Shown piece after piece: positions 56,433-64,000 of a stretch of DNA of 64,000 nucleotides. Position 1 is the first letter of the stretch; every line of letters starts with the position of its first letter. The notes below the pieces were generated by a model. That model was given only the letters and a program-made list of their open reading frames with translations. It did not search any database and was not told the DNA's origin. The stretch lies in contig NZ_FUYX01000002.1 of NCBI RefSeq assembly GCF_900168195.1, forward strand, positions 131,501 to 195,500. The letters run 5' to 3'. The DNA comes from Allobosea thiooxidans. Lineage in GTDB: Bacteria > Pseudomonadota > Alphaproteobacteria > Rhizobiales > Beijerinckiaceae. The position numbers and the translations under genes were made by a program.

Positions 56433-57389
56433 TTAGACCTTGAACGCCGCCTTCTTCATCGCGCTGGCCGAGAAGGCGACCGAGCCGATGATGATCGCGC
56501 CGAGCACGATGTCCTGAACGTAATAGGGCGCGCCGAGCAGCACCAAGCCGTTGCCGAGCACCTTGAGCACGAGTGCCGCGAAGACCGTGCCCGGGATGTT
56601 GGGCTTGCCAGGATCGAACATGGTCATGCCGAGCAGCACGGCGGCGATGGCGTAGAGCAGGTAGTCGCCCGCCATGTTCGGCGCGGCCGAGGACAGGTTG
56701 GCGGCGAGCAGCACCGCCATGATGCTGGCGAAGATGCCGGCGAGCAGCAGGCCGATGCGCTTCATCCGCGCCGTGGCGATGCCGGCGAGCCGCGCCGCCT
56801 CGTCCGCCTCGCCGGTGGCGACCATATGCGCGCCGGTCTTCGTCCATCTGACGAGGCCCCAGGCGAAGAGCGTGGCGCCGGCCATCCAGAGCACGAGATT
56901 GGGGATGCCGAAGGTGTAGCCGCGGGCGAGCCCGGTGAAGCCGACGGGCCAGCGCCCGACGAAGGCGACGCCCTGGGTGATCATGAAGGCGAGGCCTTTG
57001 GCGATGGCCGCCGTGCCGAGCGTCATGATCAGCGAGGGGATACGCAGCACCGTGACGCCGTAGCCGTTGAGCGAGCCGAGCACGACGCCGACGGCGAGCG
57101 CGGCCGAGACCGCGACGGCCGGCGGATATTGCGCATGCACCAGCCAGCCGCAGACCACGGCGGCGAGGCTCGCCATCTCGGCGACGGAGAGGTCGAGCTC
57201 GGCCACGGTGAAGGCCAGCGCGAAGCCGAGCGCCAGGATGGCGAGGAAGCTCGTATCCTTCAGCACGTTGATGATGTTGGTCGTGCTGGCGAAGTTCGGG
57301 GCGAAGATCAGGAAGAACAGGATCAGCGCCAGGCCGGCCAGCGCCGTGCCGTAGCGCCCGATCAGATCGCGCGGGTCGATGCGGCCCAA
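56433..57389 (-). CDS. Sugar ABC importer permease (CUT2, FrcC/RbsC-like)
   Basis: A 318-residue permease with about eight to ten hydrophobic segments. Family blocks are LALGFALAFTVAELDLSVAE near residue 55, GSLNGYGVTVLRIPSLIMTL and MTMFDPGKPNIPGTVFAALV. The TTG start at 57389 is preceded by GGGAG eight bases upstream and lies 1 base from the SDR stop, so the two are coupled; no better start is seen nearby. It pairs with the downstream binding protein and single-domain ATPase. Confidence 0.9.
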   Translation of the reverse strand: MGRIDPRDLIGRYGTALAGLALILFFLIFAPNFASTTNIINVLKDTSFLAILALGFALAFTVAELDLSVAEMASLAAVVCGWLVHAQYPPAVAVSAALAVGVVLGSLNGYGVTVLRIPSLIMTLGTAAIAKGLAFMITQGVAFVGRWPVGFTGLARGYTFGIPNLVLWMAGATLFAWGLVRWTKTGAHMVATGEADEAARLAGIATARMKRIGLLLAGIFASIMAVLLAANLSSAAPNMAGDYLLYAIAAVLLGMTMFDPGKPNIPGTVFAALVLKVLGNGLVLLGAPYYVQDIVLGAIIIGSVAFSASAMKKAAFKV

Positions 57390-57390
57390 A

Positions 57391-58185
57391 TCAGGCTCCC
57401 TTGGCGATGGTGGAGATCGGCGAGAGGATCTCGATGCCGCCGGTGATCGGGATCAGCGCGCCGGTGACGAAGGCCGCGCCCGGAGAGAGCAGGAAGGCGA
57501 TCACGTTGGCGACATCCTCGGGCCGTCCCAGCCTCCCTAGCGGCGTGCGCAAGGCCGCTCCCTCGACCAGCGCATCGAATTGCTGCGCGAATCCGTTGCG
57601 CACCATTGGCGTATCGATGATGCCGGGCGCAACCGCGTTGACGCGGATGCCGTGCGGGCCGAGCTGCTGGGCCATGCCATAGGTCAGCGTCGCAACGCCG
57701 CCCTTGGCCGAGCCATAGGCGAGGTTGGCGCCGCCATTGGCATGGGCGATCGAGGAGATATGGACGATGGCGCCGCCCTCGCCCTGGGCGATCATCCGGC
57801 GCGCGGCCATTTTCGCGATGCGGAAGACAGCGGAGAGATTGAGGTCGACGAGCCGGTCCCATTCGTCGTCCTCCATCTCGACCATCGGCACCGGTCGCGA
57901 GGCGCCGGCACCAGTGACGAGATGATCGAGCCGACCGAAGCTGGAGACGGCGAGGTCGACGAGGGCGCCGGGAAGGTCGCGCTCGCGCAGATCGCCGGCG
58001 AGCGTCACCGCCTGGCCGCCTGCCGCGGCGACATCCGCCGCCACGGTGGTGAGGCCGGACTCGTCGAGGCCGGAGAGCACGAGCCGATGGCCGGCGCGGG
58101 CGAGGATCACGGCGAGCGCGCCGACGATGCCGCCCGAGGCGCCGGTCAGAAGCGTGACGGGAGTGGTCGCGGTCGGGCTGGTCAT
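57391..58185 (-). CDS. Short-chain dehydrogenase/reductase with atypical glycine motif
   Basis: A 264-residue SDR. The catalytic set is visible: serine in HISSIAHANGG, then YGSAK (Tyr/Lys) at about 156-160, and the cofactor loop at residues 14-21 reads TGASGGIV, where the usual final glycine of TGxxxGxG is valine. VTGAGA replaces the usual NNAG. C-terminal VTGALIPITGG is typical of sugar- or polyol-oxidising SDRs. In a locus with FGGY kinase and sugar importer it probably oxidises or reduces a polyol or lactone. It is coupled to the permease downstream. Confidence 0.87.
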   Translation of the reverse strand: MTSPTATTPVTLLTGASGGIVGALAVILARAGHRLVLSGLDESGLTTVAADVAAAGGQAVTLAGDLRERDLPGALVDLAVSSFGRLDHLVTGAGASRPVPMVEMEDDEWDRLVDLNLSAVFRIAKMAARRMIAQGEGGAIVHISSIAHANGGANLAYGSAKGGVATLTYGMAQQLGPHGIRVNAVAPGIIDTPMVRNGFAQQFDALVEGAALRTPLGRLGRPEDVANVIAFLLSPGAAFVTGALIPITGGIEILSPISTIAKGA

Positions 58186-58226
58186 GGCTGGGGTAGTGGC
58201 GCGGTCGTCGGCATGGCGCGCGTTCC

Positions 58227-59753
58227 TTAAGGCGCCGGCGCCGGGTTGGCGAGGCCGGGCAGCGCAGCCGCGGTCTGCGCCAGCGCGGTGAGATCGGTGG
58301 AGATCGGTGCTAGCGCCTGCTCGCTGCGGCGGTAGAGAGCATAGAGCGCGTCATAGGCCGGGCGCCGGGCGGGATCGGGCTCGTAGCGCCGGGCGATGCC
58401 GACCAGCGCTTCCTGCGCCGCTTCGAGCGAGGCGAAGCGGCCGAGCCCGGTCCAGGCGATGATCGCGGCGCCGAGCAGGCCGGGTTCCCGGGCGCGGCCA
58501 ACCACGATGGGGCGGCCGCAGAGATCGGCCTTGATCTGCGCCCAGACCGGATTGGCGGCAGCACCGCCGCCGAAGCGGATTTCGTCGACGCGGGTGCCAA
58601 GCGCTGTCTCCGCCCGCTCCAGCACGAGACGATTGAGGCAGGCGACGCCTTCCAGAACCGCATAGGCGAGATCGGTCGCGCCATGTTGCCGGCCGAGCCC
58701 GATGAAGGCGCCGCGCAGGTTCGGGTCCCAATAGGGCACGCGCTCGCCTTGCAGATAGGGCAGGAAGATCAGCGGCTGCGGGTGGCGGCGGCCGGCGAGG
58801 AGCCGGTCGATGCGCTGGCCGACCGGTTCCGAGCCGCCGAGCAGGCCCGCCAGCCAGGCCGCGGTGTCGGCGCCGTTCTGGCTCGGCCCGCCGAGATGCC
58901 AGAGCCCGCGCCAGTCGACGGTGATCAGCCCTTCGGCTTCCGCCTGGTGCGGGCCGAGCACGCCCAGGACCTCGGTGGTTCCGGAGATGTTGTAGGCATA
59001 GCCCGCCCGCAGCGCGCCGAGGCCGGCGACGGCGGCCCAGGTGTCGTTGCAGCCGCAGAAGACCGGCACGCCGGCGAGCCGGTCGAAGGGGGCGGGCAGG
59101 CCGGCCCGGACGGCCTCGACAGCATCGCAGGGCTCGAGGATCGTCGGGATCACGGCCTGGGAGAGGCCGATCGCGGCGAGCGGCGAGGCGCCGTCGCCGC
59201 TTTCCGCACAGGCGATGAGGCGTGCCATCGAGACCGGGTCGCTCGCCTGCCGGCCAGTCAGGCGGAAATTCAGATAGTCCTTCGGTTCGAGCACGCGGGC
59301 GAGCGCCCGGGCATTCTCCGGCTCGCTTTCCGCAAGCCAGGCGAGGCGCGCGAGCGGGTGGAAGGCGTTGATGCGCCCGGCTTCGGGATGATCACCCAGC
59401 GCCGCCCGAAGCCGCGTCGCGATCGCCTCCGAGCGCGCATCCTTCCAGGTCAGGGCCGGGCGCAGCTCGCGCCCGTCATGGCCGAGGAAGATCTGCGTCC
59501 GCGTCACGCCGCAGATCGCGATGCCCTCGATGCGGGCGAAGAGATCGGGTCTCGCCTGCGCCAGATCGCCGGCGGTCCTGAGAAGGAGCTCCCACCAGCC
59601 CTCGGCAGCGACCTGCGAATGCCCGAGATGGTCGTCGAGAGCGGGGCCGGCAGCGGCGCTCTCGGTCAGGACCGCGCCGCTGCGGTCGATCAGGGCGGCG
59701 CGGAAGCTGCTGCCGCCGAGATCGCAGGCAAGGACGATGTTCATCTGCTGCAT
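58227..59753 (-). CDS. FGGY-family carbohydrate kinase
   Basis: A 508-residue sugar kinase. Its N-terminal ATPase-fold domain begins IVLACDLGGSSFRAALID (phosphate-1 loop). The C-terminal domain has the adenosine region NISGTTEVLGVLG and FGGGAAANPVWAQIKADLCG, then LLGAAIIAWTGLG. Members phosphorylate xylulose, ribulose, glycerol, erythritol and others. GYxxN-type specificity loops do not settle which one. The ATG at 59753 or 59744 is the likely start; the frame upstream to 59870 is spurious. A 41-base gap separates it from the SDR. Confidence 0.9.
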   Translation of the reverse strand: MQQMNIVLACDLGGSSFRAALIDRSGAVLTESAAAGPALDDHLGHSQVAAEGWWELLLRTAGDLAQARPDLFARIEGIAICGVTRTQIFLGHDGRELRPALTWKDARSEAIATRLRAALGDHPEAGRINAFHPLARLAWLAESEPENARALARVLEPKDYLNFRLTGRQASDPVSMARLIACAESGDGASPLAAIGLSQAVIPTILEPCDAVEAVRAGLPAPFDRLAGVPVFCGCNDTWAAVAGLGALRAGYAYNISGTTEVLGVLGPHQAEAEGLITVDWRGLWHLGGPSQNGADTAAWLAGLLGGSEPVGQRIDRLLAGRRHPQPLIFLPYLQGERVPYWDPNLRGAFIGLGRQHGATDLAYAVLEGVACLNRLVLERAETALGTRVDEIRFGGGAAANPVWAQIKADLCGRPIVVGRAREPGLLGAAIIAWTGLGRFASLEAAQEALVGIARRYEPDPARRPAYDALYALYRRSEQALAPISTDLTALAQTAAALPGLANPAPAP

Positions 59754-59770
59754 GGATAAGGAAACGCACC

Positions 59771-59900
59771 CGTCATTCCGGACAAACCGCCTTCGGGTCC
59801 GTCCTCGGGCGGCCCAAGGACGAGCTCCGCGGCGGCGATCCGGAAACCATCGCAGGGCGTTGCGCCTCATGACGGATTCCGTGTCGAGCCCGGAACGACG
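59771..59900. repeat. Degenerate palindromic repeat upstream of the FGGY kinase gene
   Basis: The 201-base gap between the FGGY and Gfo/Idh/MocA genes starts CGTCATTCCGGACAAACC and contains CCGGAACGACG and GATCCGGAAACCATCG, the type of GTCATTCCGG/CCGGAATGAC dispersed repeat seen in related genomes. The inverted arms are only partly complementary. No gene is supported there. Confidence 0.45.
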
Positions 59901-59954
59901 ACGGTTCAGGGCATCCGCATGAGAATCGGCGCCGGAGTCAAGCGCGCGACATCC

Positions 59955-60965
59955 TCACGCGCCCTTGCGCGCGGCCGAGAGAATCTCGTCGACGAGCCTT
60001 TGCGAGGCCAGCGCCTCCTCGCCGGTCACGACCGGGTCGCGACCTTGTTCGATTGCGTCGAGGAAATCGGCGATGACGGCGCGATGGGCGTCATGCGGGA
60101 AGTCCATGATGGCGGCGCCGCTGCCGGTCGAGCCCTCGGCCTTGACGATCTCCTCGCTTCCGTCGAGGAAGGCGAGCCTGAGCCGCCCGCCGATCAGGGC
60201 GGCAAAACCCTTGGTGCCGGTGATCTCGATGCGTTCGGGGTAGCCGGGATAGGCGGCGGTGGTCGTCACCAGCGTGGCCGGCGCGCCGTTGCCGGTCTCC
60301 AGCAGGGCGGAGACATAATCCTCGGTCTCCATGCGGTGGAGGGCGGTGGTGCGGGCCTGGGCCGCGACGACCCGGGAGACGCCGACGAGCGAGCGGAACA
60401 GGTCGAGCGAATGGATCGCCTGGGTCAGCAGCACGCCGCCACCGTCGCGGGCAAGCGTGCCGCGGCCGGGCTCGTCGTAATAGCCCTGCGGTCGCCACCA
60501 GGGCACGGAGAGGAAGGCGGCCTCGACCGTGCCGAGTTCTCCCGATTGCAGCGCGGCCCTGAGGCGAAGGCTCGCCGGGCGGAAGCGATGCTGCAGAACG
60601 ACACCGAAAGTCCTGTGCGTCCGGCGGGCGGTGTCGACGAGGCGCTGGCCGCGCGCGCTGGTCAGCTCGAGCGGTTTTTCGACGAGGACGTGCTTGCCGG
60701 CTTCGAGGCAGAGCGCCGAAACGTCGAGATGGCTCGACGGTGGGGTCAGCACGATGCAGGCATCCACCGACGGATCGGTCAGGACGGCGTCGAGATCGGT
60801 GGTCGTCGGAAAGGGGAATTGCGCGGCATAGGTCTTGGCGCGGTCGGGTGTGCGACTCACGGCCCAGCGCACATCCGCGCGATCGGCCAGGTCGAGCAGG
60901 CTCTTCGAATGCGGCTGGGAGGCGGGGCCGAGCCCGATCACGGCGATGCCGAGCTTGCGTGTCAT
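59955..60965 (-). CDS. Gfo/Idh/MocA-family oxidoreductase, first copy
   Basis: A 336-residue NAD(P)-dependent dehydrogenase. The Rossmann loop is GIAVIGLGPASQPHSKSL (about residues 5-22). The dinucleotide-domain lysine sits in CLEAGKHVLVEKPLELT, the EKP motif of the family. FLSVPWWRPQGYYDEPGRG and VLLTQAIHSLDLFR form the substrate side with the catalytic histidine. Substrates in the family are inositols and sugars. The second gene of the same family begins 90 bases upstream, but the two are not close copies. Confidence 0.92.
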   Translation of the reverse strand: MTRKLGIAVIGLGPASQPHSKSLLDLADRADVRWAVSRTPDRAKTYAAQFPFPTTTDLDAVLTDPSVDACIVLTPPSSHLDVSALCLEAGKHVLVEKPLELTSARGQRLVDTARRTHRTFGVVLQHRFRPASLRLRAALQSGELGTVEAAFLSVPWWRPQGYYDEPGRGTLARDGGGVLLTQAIHSLDLFRSLVGVSRVVAAQARTTALHRMETEDYVSALLETGNGAPATLVTTTAAYPGYPERIEITGTKGFAALIGGRLRLAFLDGSEEIVKAEGSTGSGAAIMDFPHDAHRAVIADFLDAIEQGRDPVVTGEEALASQRLVDEILSAARKGA

Positions 60966-61004
60966 GACGGGCGATCCCCTTCTTCTTCAACTCGTCCCAC
61001 GGTC

Positions 61005-61040
61005 GTCATCCCGGGTCTCCCTTCGGTCGCCCGCGATGAC
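61005..61040. repeat. Short inverted repeat between the two Gfo/Idh/MocA genes
   Basis: GTCATCCCGGG (61005-61015) and CCCGCGATGAC (61030-61040) pair at 10 of 11 positions around a 14-base loop. It is a small relative of the GTCATCCCGGG-type dispersed palindromes. No T-run follows on either side, so a terminator is not indicated. Confidence 0.55.
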
Positions 61041-61054
61041 ATCGTTCCGGTCCC

Positions 61055-62065
61055 CTATGGCCGGGCCGGCAGCCAGGCGGCCTTAGCCTGCGCCTCCAGC
61101 GCCAGGCGGCAGACGGTGAAGGCGTGGCGCTGGCTCATCGCGGTCTCGCCGCGAGCGCCGATATCGGCGATCAGGTCGCGAAAATAGGTCAGCGGCTCGC
61201 GCGAGGCATCGATATGGCGGGTGCCGGCCTTGTCGACCAGGAAGACATGGTCGGTGCCGGGCCGGCCGGCGATGTCGACATATTTGCGCAGCTCGATCGT
61301 GCCCTCGGTGCCGAGGATGGTGAGGCGGCCATCGCCCCAGGTCGGCAACCCGTCGGCCGTGAACCAGTCGACGCGGATATAGCCGCCGGCCTTGTCGCTG
61401 CGCAGCAGGATTTCGCCGAAATCCTCGAAATCGGCGAAGTCCGGCCCGCCGAAATGCCCCACGCCCGAGGCGACGATCTCCGCATCGTCGGAGCCCGTGA
61501 AATGCAGGAACTGATCGATCTGGTGCGAGGCGATATCGGTGAGGATGCCGCCATAATGGCGCTTGTCGAAGAACCAGTCCGGCCGGATCGCACGGTTGAA
61601 GCGATGTGGACCCATGCCGAGCGTCTGGACGACCCGGCCGATCGCGCCATCGGCAATCAATTTGCCGGCTATGACCGTCGCGGGGACGATGAAGCGCTCG
61701 GAGAAGCAGATCGAGAAGATCCGCCCCGTCTCGGCCACCGCCTTTTCGACGGCTGCGAGCTGGTCGAAGCTGGTGACGCCGGGCTTGTCGACCATCACGT
61801 CCTTGCCGGCGCTCATGGCGCGGACGGCGATGGCCGCGCGCTCGGCCGGTACGGCGGCGCAGACGATGAGCTCGACTGACAGGTCGTCGATCAGCCGTTC
61901 GGCCGTGCTCTCCGGCAGATCGGGAAAACGCTCGCGGAAGCCGGCGAGGACGCGCTCGTCGGTGGTGGCTGGATCGAAGCCGACGCAGGTCGCGCCGGCT
62001 TCGAGGAGACCGCCGACCATATGGTAGATATGGCGGTGGTCGAGGCCGATGGCGGCGAAGCGCAT
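61055..62065 (-). CDS. Gfo/Idh/MocA-family oxidoreductase, second copy
   Basis: A 336-residue dehydrogenase. It opens MRFAAIGLDHRHIYHMVGG, where HRHIYHM replaces the usual GxGxxG pattern, so the cofactor loop is unusual. The family lysine lies in SAGKDVMVDKPGVTSF (DKP for EKP). GGILTDIASHQIDQFLHFTG holds the catalytic histidine. The starting ATG at 62065 is 2 bases from the stop of the upstream binding-protein gene, so they are coupled. Open frame upstream is the shadow of that gene. Confidence 0.9.
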   Translation of the reverse strand: MRFAAIGLDHRHIYHMVGGLLEAGATCVGFDPATTDERVLAGFRERFPDLPESTAERLIDDLSVELIVCAAVPAERAAIAVRAMSAGKDVMVDKPGVTSFDQLAAVEKAVAETGRIFSICFSERFIVPATVIAGKLIADGAIGRVVQTLGMGPHRFNRAIRPDWFFDKRHYGGILTDIASHQIDQFLHFTGSDDAEIVASGVGHFGGPDFADFEDFGEILLRSDKAGGYIRVDWFTADGLPTWGDGRLTILGTEGTIELRKYVDIAGRPGTDHVFLVDKAGTRHIDASREPLTYFRDLIADIGARGETAMSQRHAFTVCRLALEAQAKAAWLPARP

Positions 62066-62067
62066 GG

Positions 62068-63243
62068 CTACTGGGGAGCTCCGTGGCCGACGCCGATCTC
62101 CTGGTCCCAGCGCCGGAAGGCGGCGACGAGGCGCTCGGGCGTCAGCGGCGGGCGGGTCGGCAGGCTGGTGATCAGCTTGTCGTATTCCGGCCGGCCATAC
62201 TCGGCGAGGATGTCGCGGCTCTCCTGGGGCGCCATGGCGAGCGTCACGCCCTTCACGGCGGGGCCGGGGTAGAAATAGCCCTTGTCGTAGGTCACCGCCT
62301 GCGCCTCGGGCTTGAGCATATGCGCCATCAGCGCGACCAGGGCCGGCATCTTGTCCGCCGGCACGCCCTTGGGGATGCACATGAACTGGGTGTCCGGAAT
62401 CCAGTGTGTCTTGTCGAGGACGAAGACCTTGGCTTCCTTGGGCACAATGCCGAGCACGCGGGGGTTGATGTCCCAGCCCAGCGTCGAGACGATGACGTCG
62501 CGTGTGCCTTCCCCGAGCTCCTTCATCGTCGCGGCGGTGCCGCCCGGATAGTAGTCGATGCCGGTGCCGAGCTCCTTGAGATAGGCCCAGCTCTTGTCCC
62601 AGCCCTTCATCGGGTCGGCGGGGTCGGAATCGCCGAGGATGTAGGGCAGGCCCATGAGCCAGGTCCAGCCCGGGCCGGAATTGACCGGCCGCGCATAGGT
62701 GAAGCGCTTCGGGTTCTGCTTCACATAGGCGAGCAGCTCCTCGGCGGTCTTGGGCACGGCCTTGAGTCGTTCGGGCGCATATTCGAAGAGCGGGCCGGAG
62801 GGCGAGTAGACGACGGCGACGCCCTCGTTCTGGCCGAAATTGCGCTGCATCATCAGCGCCTGCTCGTGATAGACCTCCTCGGGCTTCGGAAGGTCCTTGG
62901 CGTGGGACTTCCAGACATCGACCCAGAGCCCCTGCTGGATGCCGTCGGACATGGCGCCCGGACCGGTGAGCACGAGGTCGATGTCGACGCGGTTGGCCTG
63001 CTGCTGGGCCTTCAGCTTGGCCGGCAGTTCCGGCGAGGGCGCGCGCGAGAAATTCAGGCGCGAGATCAGCTTCGGATTGTCCTTGGCGAATTTTTCGATT
63101 GCCGCCTGCGTCAGCTGCAGATTGCCGGCGACGTCGATGATGTTGAGCGCGACCGGGGCGCTTTGCGCCAGCGCTCCGCCGGCTTTCAATGCGGCGAGGC
63201 CGGCCGCTCCGGCCATGACGGTACGGCGTGTCGGATGTTTCAT
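62068..63243 (-). CDS. ABC importer substrate-binding protein, type II (family 1)
   Basis: A 391-residue extracellular solute-binding protein with a Tat-type leader (RRTVMAGAAGLAALKAGGAL, cleavage near ALAQ). The mature chain opens VALNIIDVAGNLQLTQAAIE and has an aromatic-rich centre GPGWTWLMGLPYI. This is a different structural class from the CUT2 binding protein at 55.3 kb, and its own permease/ATPase are not in the window. They may lie beyond the right edge. The ATG at 63243 follows CAGGGAGG. First gene after the ROK kinase. Confidence 0.88.
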   Translation of the reverse strand: MKHPTRRTVMAGAAGLAALKAGGALAQSAPVALNIIDVAGNLQLTQAAIEKFAKDNPKLISRLNFSRAPSPELPAKLKAQQQANRVDIDLVLTGPGAMSDGIQQGLWVDVWKSHAKDLPKPEEVYHEQALMMQRNFGQNEGVAVVYSPSGPLFEYAPERLKAVPKTAEELLAYVKQNPKRFTYARPVNSGPGWTWLMGLPYILGDSDPADPMKGWDKSWAYLKELGTGIDYYPGGTAATMKELGEGTRDVIVSTLGWDINPRVLGIVPKEAKVFVLDKTHWIPDTQFMCIPKGVPADKMPALVALMAHMLKPEAQAVTYDKGYFYPGPAVKGVTLAMAPQESRDILAEYGRPEYDKLITSLPTRPPLTPERLVAAFRRWDQEIGVGHGAPQ

Positions 63244-63391
63244 GATCCCTCCCTGGGTTGCGGCTCTCTTCTGGCGATGCCTGAGCGGCATCCGGAGCCT
63301 TTGACTGGGATACTAGTGCACCACTTATCGACGCGCCAGCGCATTCCTTGGCATGGCCGACACAAGGCTGGGGCATGCGAATGGCGGCTGA

Positions 63392-64000
63392 TCAGCGTTC
63401 GAGCAGCAGCGCCTCGGTTGCGCGGCTGATCAGCGGCGCGGCGGCGCCGTGGATCTCGTAGAGATGGCTGGCGGGAACGCCGGCGAGCTCGGGTACGGCG
63501 AAACCGTCCATCGTGCCTTCCGCCCGGAACAGCGTGTTGAACCGGGCCCAGAGCTGCGGATTGGCGGAGAAGGGGCCGCTGACGGCTATGCGTGCGGGGA
63601 AGAGCAGGCGGCAGGCATTGGCGAGGGCGCGGGCCAGCAGCCCCGCTGCCGTCTCGATCTCGGGCAGGGCCAGCAGGTCGAGGCCGGCGAGCTGTCGGGC
63701 GAGCCGGATCTCGTCCTGATCGAGTTCGGGCCAGCGCTCGCGCAGCGCCGGCAGCAGCGACCACAGCGCCGCGCCGGTCTCCAGGCAGGCGGTGTTGCCG
63801 CAGCCGCAGGGTCGATCGTGCAGGGCTGCGAGGCGCCAATGGCCGATCTCGCCGAAGGAGCCGGCCGGCGCGAATGGCTCGCCGTCGACGGCATAGGCGA
63901 GCCCGATGCCCCAGCCCCAATGCAGCAGGACGGTGCCACCGGCGAAGTGCTCGGGTTCGCGGGCGGCGCGGGCCCGCAGCTCGGCGTCGAGGTTGCGGCA
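63392..64000 (-). CDS. ROK-family sugar kinase/regulator, C-terminal part (5' end outside window)
   Basis: The final 202 residues of a ROK protein, reading leftward from the right edge. GSFGEIGHWRLAAL and the zinc-site CGCGNTACLETGAALW are diagnostic, and GGTVLLHWGWGIGLAY is the phosphate-binding stretch. Whether it is a kinase or a DNA-binding repressor (NagC-like) cannot be told because the N-terminal part is missing. It lies 148 bases upstream of the binding-protein gene, in the same direction. Confidence 0.88.
   Translation of the reverse strand, partial: CRNLDAELRARAAREPEHFAGGTVLLHWGWGIGLAYAVDGEPFAPAGSFGEIGHWRLAALHDRPCGCGNTACLETGAALWSLLPALRERWPELDQDEIRLARQLAGLDLLALPEIETAAGLLARALANACRLLFPARIAVSGPFSANPQLWARFNTLFRAEGTMDGFAVPELAGVPASHLYEIHGAAAPLISRATEALLLER

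Noticed and set aside
62066-63376. Extension of the second Gfo/Idh/MocA frame to 63376 as a 773-residue fusion.
   Set aside because: The extra part is the off-frame shadow of the binding-protein gene at 62068-63243, and the ATG at 62065 begins the normal family N-terminus.

Overview
The window is GC-rich chromosomal DNA from an alphaproteobacterium. The gene set suggests Hyphomicrobiales, and Bosea or a close relative is my best guess: hmuTUV with hutX, sdhCDAB, a mesaconyl-CoA hydratase, a DXR-like (DRL) SAF-domain dehydrogenase, FrcBCA-type sugar uptake, many GTGA/ATGA gene overlaps and several families of intergenic palindromes. No rRNA, tRNA, CRISPR array, phage or transposase gene was recognised. 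Both end genes (DUF72 at the left, ROK at the right) run off the window.

Layout. 1-9.8 kb is housekeeping: DUF72 (partial); a leftward run htpX-rsmB-heparinase II/III-purH-small membrane protein-YbaK; then DUF1674, a cyclopropane-synthase-like enzyme, DUF2853 and an L,D-transpeptidase. 9.9-14.0 kb is a heme-uptake locus: hmuTUV leftward, an IsdG-like heme monooxygenase and hutX rightward, around an AT-rich control region. 14.2-17.1 kb holds a flippase-like membrane protein, a tyrosine-phosphatase-like protein and ppa. 17.1-21.0 kb holds a CitE-like CoA-ester lyase, a one-frame DUF429/threonine-dehydratase fusion and mesaconyl-CoA hydratase, the lyase and hydratase pointing to the ethylmalonyl-CoA pathway. 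21.3-24.8 kb is sdhCDAB with a clear terminator. 24.9-26.9 kb is an amine oxidoreductase plus a class I amidotransferase.

27.1-32.3 kb is a TetR-RND efflux operon with a strong palindromic operator. 32.3-40.6 kb has HxlR/DHFR-like and DMT/LysR divergent pairs, obgE, an orphan Rossmann-like protein, a D-threonine-aldolase-like enzyme and an MsbA-type exporter.

The most interesting block is 40.6-52.3 kb. A SorC/DeoR regulator with a perfect operator palindrome faces a leftward, tightly coupled run: DRL-family dehydrogenase, acetoin-dehydrogenase-type E1 alpha, E1 beta and E2, an AfuABC-type ABC importer, a beta-CASP-like metallo-hydrolase and SurE. I infer a possible catabolic route for a methylerythritol/deoxyxylulose-type (phospho)polyol: DRL makes an acyloin such as 1-deoxyxylulose 5-phosphate and the thiamine-diphosphate complex cleaves it to acetyl-CoA plus a triose phosphate. 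The E2 gene also carries an exact 117-bp palindromic repeat in frame (39 codons) in its inter-domain linker; a sibling copy lies between genes at 56.3 kb.

52.9-64.0 kb is a leftward sugar/nucleoside locus: ROK kinase, two classes of solute-binding protein, two Gfo/Idh/MocA dehydrogenases, FGGY kinase, SDR, FrcBCA-like importer, nucleoside hydrolase and an unknown protein. Two inverted copies of a second palindromic repeat lie in it.
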